From Paenibacillus sp. (GTDB lineage: Bacteria > Bacillota > Bacilli > Paenibacillales > NBRC-103111): 6,881 nt of DNA. The translations under genes and the position numbers were made by a program. Location: NCBI GenBank assembly GCA_029239545.1, contig JARBUQ010000249.1, positions 1 to 6,881 on the forward strand, written 5' to 3'. Shown here piece after piece: positions 5,080 through 6,881 of this stretch (positions are counted from its first letter, which is position 1; every line of letters starts with the position of its first letter). The notes below the pieces were generated by a model, which was not told the DNA's origin, made no database searches, and was given only the letters and a program-made list of their open reading frames with translations.

Positions 5080-6180
5080 TTAGGCTTGGACTGTAATTTC
5101 AGTTAGTACGGCCTCAAGCGCCTGGATAAATTGTTCATTCTGCTGACGACTGCCCACCGTAACGCGAAGCTTGGTAGGGAAGTCCAGGTTATGTCCGCCT
5201 CTCACGATGAAGCCTTTGCGAAGCAAGCCTTCAAACGCCAGCTTGGCCGGACGCTGCACGTCCACCATGACGAAGTTCCCGTGAGCCGGGTAATAAGACA
5301 AGCCCAGACGGTTGAATTCACCTTGCAAGTATTGGATTCCATCCGCATTCTTTTGACGGCAATCCTGAATAAAAGCTTCATCAGCAAGAGCAGCCTTTGC
5401 CGCTGATTGCGCATAACGAGTAGTGTTGAACGGCTCCCGTACTTGGTTAATCGTATGAATCACATCAGGATGGCCGATTCCATAACCGATACGCAGTGAA
5501 GCCAGTCCATATATTTTGGAGAACGTGCGAAGCAGAATCGCGTTTTTGTATTGGCGGATGAGCTCGAACCCGTCCGGATAATCGCCGCTAACCGTATACT
5601 CTGCATAAGCCTCATCCAGAACGACCAAAACATCAGACGGAACCTTCTTCAAGAAAGCGGCCAGCTGCTCGTGAGTTACGATTGTGCCAGTAGGGTTATT
5701 CGGGTTGCAAACCCATATAATTTTGGTGCGATCAGTAACTCGATCCAGCATCCCCTGAAGGTCATGTGTACCATCAATTAAAGGAACCTCAATACATACC
5801 GCGTTCTCGATCTCAGCGTTATGCTTGTACTGAGGGAACGTGTGTGTCGCCATAATATTCTCATCACCTGGTACCAGATACGCACGAGCGATCATCAGAA
5901 TAATCTCATCAGAACCTGCTCCGAATATGACCTGGTTCGTCTCCACATTGAAATGACTGGCAACCGCTTTGGTTAATTCCACTGCGCCGCCATCCGGGTA
6001 CAGGCTTGTATTATTGACTTCAGCAATAATAGCTTCCTTGGCCTTGGGTGAGCAGCCGAACGGATTTTCGTTGGAGGCAAGCTTGGTTACTTCTTTCAAT
6101 CCCAGCTCTCTCTTTACTTCTTCAATCGGTTTGCCAGGTTGGTATACAGGTAAATGAACTATATTCTGCTTCGGTTTCAC
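5080..6180 (-). CDS. hisC: Histidinol-phosphate aminotransferase
   Basis: A 366-residue PLP-dependent aminotransferase of fold type I, cytoplasmic. It transfers an amino group from glutamate to imidazole-acetol phosphate in histidine synthesis. In Bacillus the enzyme encoded at this operon position also makes tyrosine and phenylalanine from their keto acids, and its place between trpA and tyrA suggests the same dual role here. Landmarks are KLASNENPFG (33-42), YPDGG (61-65), GAGSDEI (88-94), CNPNNPTGT (158-166), LDEAYAEY (188-195) and TFSKIYGLASLRIGYG (219-234) with PLP lysine K222, and KLRVTVGSRQQN (337-348) with substrate-binding Arg339. The length is normal. The start is GTG (6178-6180) with AGAGGTG 8 bases before it. 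It lies 59 bases downstream of trpA, in the same orientation, so very likely in one transcript. Confidence 0.95.
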   Translation of the reverse strand: MKPKQNIVHLPVYQPGKPIEEVKRELGLKEVTKLASNENPFGCSPKAKEAIIAEVNNTSLYPDGGAVELTKAVASHFNVETNQVIFGAGSDEIILMIARAYLVPGDENIMATHTFPQYKHNAEIENAVCIEVPLIDGTHDLQGMLDRVTDRTKIIWVCNPNNPTGTIVTHEQLAAFLKKVPSDVLVVLDEAYAEYTVSGDYPDGFELIRQYKNAILLRTFSKIYGLASLRIGYGIGHPDVIHTINQVREPFNTTRYAQSAAKAALADEAFIQDCRQKNADGIQYLQGEFNRLGLSYYPAHGNFVMVDVQRPAKLAFEGLLRKGFIVRGGHNLDFPTKLRVTVGSRQQNEQFIQALEAVLTEITVQA

Positions 6181-6188
6181 TCCAATTT

Positions 6189-6195
6189 CACCTCT
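6189..6195 (-). promoter_or_regulatory. Ribosome binding site of hisC (GTG start)
   Basis: AGAGGTG on the minus strand, 8 bases before the GTG at 6178-6180. It supports this non-ATG start, and no nearby in-frame ATG competes upstream. Confidence 0.7.
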
Positions 6196-6239
6196 TGTGC
6201 TAGATTATACTTGCTTGGAACAGCGCAGACAGAATTAGC

Positions 6240-6881
6240 CTATTCGCCGCTTTTCAATTTTCTCACAAAATCCCGAATTTGCAAGAGACCTTGCTCATGT
6301 GTCGTAGGCTCGTCAAGAAGCGGAATCGCATCTTCAATACAACGAACGATCGCGCTGCCCACGACAACACCATCACAGGTCTTGGAGAATTGAGCCACCT
6401 GTTCATGATTGGAGATTCCGAAGCCAACCGCAATTGGCAGCGATGTAGAACGTTTAACGGTGTTAAGGAATTCATCAATTCCAGCGAAAAATTCAGAGCG
6501 AACGCCAGTCACCCCAAGCGAAGAGACACAGTAGACAAATCCTGAAGCGTTGGCAGCGATCTTCTCAATTCTGGCCGCTGATGTTGGAGCTACCAGAGGG
6601 ATCAGGTGAATATTATATTCGATTGCAAGCTTGCGAACCGGCGCATCCTCTTCGATGGGTAGATCGGGTATGATCATCCCGCTGATGTCATTTTCCTTCA
6701 ACAAATCGAAAAAGCGTTCTAAACCAAGTCTTAGAATGGGATTATAATAAGTAAACAGGATAAAAGGCAGCTGTACACCCCGCTCACGGGCTTGCCGTGC
6801 TGCTCGAATACAATCCAGAATTGTTATCTTATGCTTAAGCGCACGTTCTGAGGCTCTCTGAATAACCGGACCATCAGCCAA
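6240..6881 (-). CDS. trpA: Tryptophan synthase alpha chain (5' end outside the window)
   Basis: The alpha subunit cleaves indole-3-glycerol phosphate to indole, which passes through a tunnel to the beta subunit (TrpB) to make tryptophan. 213 residues are visible; the first is a TTG that encodes Leu inside the family motif PLADGP, not a start. By comparison with Salmonella TrpA about 57 N-terminal residues, including catalytic Glu49, lie beyond the window edge. The Asp of ADGP (catalytic Asp60 in Salmonella) is the third visible residue. Further TIM-barrel landmarks are IIPDLPIEE (70-78), SSLGVTG (120-126, the mobile loop 6 region), VGFGIS (152-157) and VVGSAIV (173-179), the last two forming the phosphate site. 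The gene ends in TAG, 59 bases before hisC. trpB would be expected just outside the window. Confidence 0.95.
   Translation of the reverse strand: MADGPVIQRASERALKHKITILDCIRAARQARERGVQLPFILFTYYNPILRLGLERFFDLLKENDISGMIIPDLPIEEDAPVRKLAIEYNIHLIPLVAPTSAARIEKIAANASGFVYCVSSLGVTGVRSEFFAGIDEFLNTVKRSTSLPIAVGFGISNHEQVAQFSKTCDGVVVGSAIVRCIEDAIPLLDEPTTHEQGLLQIRDFVRKLKSGE

Noticed and set aside
6204..6232. TATAAT between trpA and hisC as an internal promoter for hisC-tyrA
   Set aside because: The -10 box is perfect, but the hexamer at the right distance (CTGTCT) matches TTGACA at only three positions and there is no extended -10. It may have weak activity, but I cannot support it as a feature.

Overview
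The window most likely comes from a Gram-positive, endospore-former-type member of the Bacillales, and Paenibacillus or a close relative fits best. The reasons are the gene order trpA-hisC-tyrA (the end of the Bacillales aromatic amino-acid supraoperon), strong AAGGAGG ribosome sites, consensus sigma-A promoter elements, several hairpin-plus-T-tract terminators and moderate GC. All seven supported protein genes lie on the minus strand, so the window is best read from right to left. No species can be named from the sequence alone.

Right part (about 3915-6881): the end of an aromatic biosynthesis operon. It holds trpA (5' end outside the window), hisC (GTG start) and tyrA (with a C-terminal ACT domain), closed by a strong terminator at 3915-3953. 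TrpA finishes the indole branch of tryptophan synthesis. HisC provides the histidinol-phosphate aminotransferase and probably also the phenylpyruvate / 4-hydroxyphenylpyruvate aminotransferase. TyrA makes 4-hydroxyphenylpyruvate from prephenate. Unlike Bacillus subtilis, no aroA-type EPSP synthase gene follows tyrA.

Middle part (about 2170-3915): a 500-base gap between tyrA and a sigma factor gene. It contains an apparently independent minus-strand transcription unit of about 78 nt: a consensus promoter, a C/U-rich unstructured 5' part, and a GC-rich terminator hairpin. I read it as a candidate small RNA. Next come an ECF-type sigma factor gene and a zinc-finger, two-membrane-segment anti-sigma gene that overlap by four bases (ATGA), closed by a terminator at 2170-2204. 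A 38-base interrupted inverted repeat sits just upstream of the sigma factor gene.

Left part (1-2151): a histidine phosphatase (RHG) gene, then a cytoplasmic GH15-clan (alpha/alpha)6-barrel protein that resembles the alpha subunit of phosphorylase b kinase more than secreted glucoamylases, closed by a terminator at 299-340. Bases 1-235 contain no convincing gene. They contain four spaced copies of a short hairpin module (5-nt loop, one stem pair changed in a compensatory way between copies), probably an intergenic repeat element.

The items most worth a second look are the candidate small RNA, the hairpin-module array, the phosphorylase-kinase-like GH15 protein and the unusual topology of the anti-sigma factor.
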